DNA of 64,000 nucleotides, from NCBI GenBank assembly GCA_963070105.1, contig OY718803.1, positions 4,012,507 to 4,076,506 of the forward strand, read 5' to 3'. Positions 61,710-64,000 of the stretch are shown here, piece after piece (position 1 is the first letter of the stretch; the number at the start of each line of letters is the position of its first letter). Below the pieces are notes generated by a model. The model searched no databases and was not told where the DNA came from. It was given only the letters and a program-made list of their open reading frames with translations. This DNA comes from Litomosoides sigmodontis. Taxonomy: Eukaryota; Nematoda; Chromadorea; Rhabditida; Onchocercidae. A program made the translations under genes and the position numbers.

Positions 61710-62580
61710 TTATCTATCCATCTATCTGTTTTGAAGTACAATTTTAATCAAACTTCTAAAATCTCCGACATGATTGTCATCAAGAAGTGAGTAGGAAAAG
61801 ATTAAGCAGTGATTATTTGCACAGATGCTATCTTTCGGTCAAATTTAATGTTGACAGTAATAAAACGGTTTGTTACTGTGCAAACAGTTGGCGGCAATTA
61901 GAGTGGAAGGAATTAATCATAATTACATTGTTGAAATTTGTGGAACGAAATGCATCAAAGTGAGTGAGCCGGTTTAGTTTGAAGTATTGCAACTTTTAAA
62001 AGGTGTCGTTGTTGACGGTGCTCTCATCCCCACTCCTGTCTGAAACAAAAGTGGAAAACGGAAAATTGCACGAACTGTTACAGAAAAGGGAAACTTGCTG
62101 GTTGCAAATAGTAAATTCAACAGTTCGATTGTTTGTTTGGCAACGCTCGATAGCGGTTGATAATTAATTTAATTTTGTTTGAAGATGGAAAACAGGGATG
62201 GAAATTTGAGTGAGTTTTGTGGAAGAAAGTATTTGCTGGCTAGAAGCGAAAATATCAGGCCATGGTGGTGGAATTTTTTCTTACCTCGAGTTGCTGCTGA
62301 AGGGGAAAATTTGAGAAATATGGGTTTTCCTTTCAATTGTTCCTCTGTCGCCATGGTGATGCTTAAGTTGATATATCACAGCCAACGATTGCCGTAAGCT
62401 GTCATCTATTCAAACACTCGTCGTTATTTTCAATAGAATTTTATAAATTAATTCAGGAAGATACTTCAGTACGATTGCTAATTTTTACTTCTCCATAATT
62501 TATTTCATTAAGAGGGAGTCCTTGTGCAGCGTGAATCCTCCTCTTCCATTTCAGGCATTCTAATATCTGCGCTACGAGTG

Positions 62581-63493
62581 ATGAGCAATTTCCTACAACA
62601 GCATGAGAGATTATATCAATTTATCAAACATAAGGAAAGGGTATGCAAAATTCAATAAAATTTAAAATTTTTAGCTTTTCATCGAAACACAAATCCCAGT
62701 TTGCATCGCATAGTCCGCCGCTGTTTCTGTGCGTTACAACTTACTGTATTACATTAGTTGTCATGAAGCGAAAATGGTTGATCGATTCTTCCACACTCAG
62801 AAGATTAAATCGCTTTTTTTTGCTGAACCCTCAACTTTAGTTTAATTATTCGTTGAAAGTTCGAAATTCAGTTATTAAAGTCTGAACTCTTCAATTAATT
62901 TTAAGATATTGAAAGCGAAACCTATAGTTGAAACGAGACCTCCTCGATCTAACTCAATGCCAGGACGACCCAGAATGTCGCTGCAGAAGGTTGTTTCATT
63001 GTACAATTCATCTCCTAAATTTTTGACACTGAGAACTTCTAGGTAATAAATTGTTCTTCTCTCTCTCTCTCTCTCTCTCCGACATTGACGAAATTTGTAG
63101 TTGTTCTTTCGGTAATGAGATTTTCAGCAATTTATTTAAAGGGAAGAAAACAATTTTGTCAATTTCCTCAATTCTACTTGAAATCTCTTCTTAACTAACA
63201 GGCCAATGGATTCACAACCTTCCCCCATCTTCCCTCTTCTTTCCATCTTTATTCCTTTCTTCTTGCCAGATCGGATTTGCCGATATTTCTTCCCATTATG
63301 CTCAGGAAGCATTACCCTTGTTTTTGAGCTTGCACAAGTCAAGTAGAAGCTACAAGTTTCTGTCTTTCAATTGATCATTTCATACTGATTTACCTTTTTG
63401 CAGCGTAATGAGGAGAGAAGGATTCAAGAAGAAAACGAGCGCCTACTGAAGTCATTACTGAAAATTTCGGAACGAAAATCAAAGTACCCATAA
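62581..63493 (+). CDS. CFAP97-domain microprotein
   Basis: Three exons, all phase 0: 62581-62640, 62906-62989, 63404-63493; 77 aa if the ATG at 62581 is the start. A good acceptor (CCATTTCAG, ending 62554) lies 26 nt upstream, fitting SL addition. The protein reads MSNFLQQHERLYQFIKHKER, then AKPIVETRPPRS...RPRMSLQK, then RNEERRIQEENERLLKSLLKI. The KP-V-T-PP element followed by a helix ending (E)ENERLL...I matches the CFAP97 (Hemingway/KIAA1430) domain. Members in other animals are tied to motile cilia or sperm flagella. An upstream exon cannot be excluded. Function here is unknown; a coiled-coil or microtubule-associated role is a guess. Confidence 0.72.
63058..63079. repeat. (CT)11 microsatellite in the CFAP97-like intron
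   Basis: Uninterrupted CT units in intron 2 of the CFAP97-like gene. Confidence 0.95.
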
Positions 63494-64000
63494 CTCTCCC
63501 GTGATAAACTCTTTTCTCTCAGATTTCAGAAAGATTTTTTCAGTAAAATGTTCCCTTTGCGCACGTACACTTGAAATTAATGCTTTTTTTTTTAATTTCT
63601 CAGCGCAAATGTATGCAACATTTGATGAGTGGGACAAAAGCCCTGTTCAAAGGAGATTTCCGCTTTTCTTTCACACGAAAATGACACTCATTTGTACGAA
63701 AAATCAATAGATTCACTTAAAGCGAACGCCTTTAATGAAGTTAGGAAACATTTAAGCGCGCTCCTTTCGCAAATATAAATAAAATACACATTCAACATTT
63801 TACAAGAAGTGAAGAACCGACAATGGCTCGAGTCAACAATTTTCAGACACTCCACTACCACTCACTTCGGCTGTTTCAAATTCTTCCAAAAGTCCTTTCC
63901 AAATCTGCAAGCTTAATATTTTACATTCTGCTAGAAGGCATTTAAAACAGAATTCAAATTAAGCCCACTGAAGTCTTTCTATGCAAGTTGTAATTTTCAA
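63494..64000. other. Right-edge region
   Basis: Presumed 3' flank of the CFAP97-like gene; AATAAA-like sequence occurs at about 63778-63784. No other feature was recognised before the window ends. Confidence 0.5.

Larger units (their letters stand above)
55462..62580. other. 7-kb gene-poor, microsatellite-rich region
   Basis: No exon with family similarity was found on either strand. The region lies between divergent starts of the I-BAR gene and the CFAP97-like gene. It may hold a distal promoter, 5' UTR introns or enhancers for them. It contains long GT, CA and CT runs. Open frames within those runs are artefacts. Confidence 0.5.

Noticed and set aside
1..64000. CRISPR arrays, prophage, integrons, bacterial operons or intact transposons
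   Set aside because: No spaced direct repeats, terminal inverted repeats with transposase, or prokaryotic gene organisation were seen. All recognised genes are intron-containing animal genes.

Overview
The window reads as nuclear DNA of a nematode. It is AT-rich. Genes are split into many short exons with GT...AG introns of roughly 70-400 nt. Most initiator ATGs lie within a few to about 150 nt of a pyrimidine-rich ...TTTCAG/TTTTAG that fits a spliced-leader (SL) trans-splice site. One four-transmembrane gene resembles the nematode 'Clc-like' claudin-related family. Intron sizes and AT content suggest a clade III (spirurid/filarial-like) worm, but that placement is inference. No rRNA, convincing tRNA, CRISPR array, intact transposon or bacterial operon was seen.

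I rebuilt the genes exon by exon, checking splice sites, reading-frame phase and family similarity. Layout: TMEM242-like (+, 5' end unresolved) and PIG-L (+) only 24 bp apart; AP-3 beta (-, 16 exons); WDR82 (+, 9 exons); TAF5 (-, 13 exons); an unrecognised probable gene (-, about 19.0-19.7 kb); NAA60 (-); mitochondrial ribosomal protein mL38 (+); an SH3BGR-like protein with a very large acidic tail (+); UPRT (-); two weak small-protein candidates (about 35.0 and 36.5 kb, -); RNF216-like RBR ubiquitin ligase (+, 13 exons); secreted class 3 lipase (+); Clc-like claudin-related membrane protein (-); mitochondrial dicarboxylate carrier SLC25A10 (+); MTSS1/ABBA-like I-BAR protein (-, 10 exons); then about 7 kb of gene-poor, microsatellite-rich DNA and a tiny CFAP97-domain gene (+) near the right edge.

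Most genes are housekeeping and unrelated in pathway: GPI-anchor synthesis, endolysosomal sorting, chromatin and transcription, N-terminal acetylation, mitochondrial translation and transport, pyrimidine salvage, ubiquitylation. The arrangement is more informative. There is one very tight same-strand pair (TMEM242/PIG-L) whose 3' splice site could serve both cis- and trans-splicing. There are two head-to-head pairs (AP-3 beta/WDR82 and NAA60/mL38). Several pairs converge.

I found no clearly new multi-gene system. The best leads are the dual-use splice site, a CFAP97-domain microprotein in an animal group without motile cilia, the unidentified gene between NAA60 and TAF5, the repeat-built acidic tail of the SH3BGR-like gene, and an I-BAR protein without a recognisable WH2 motif. 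Exon coordinates were worked out by eye; no alignment or gene predictor was run.
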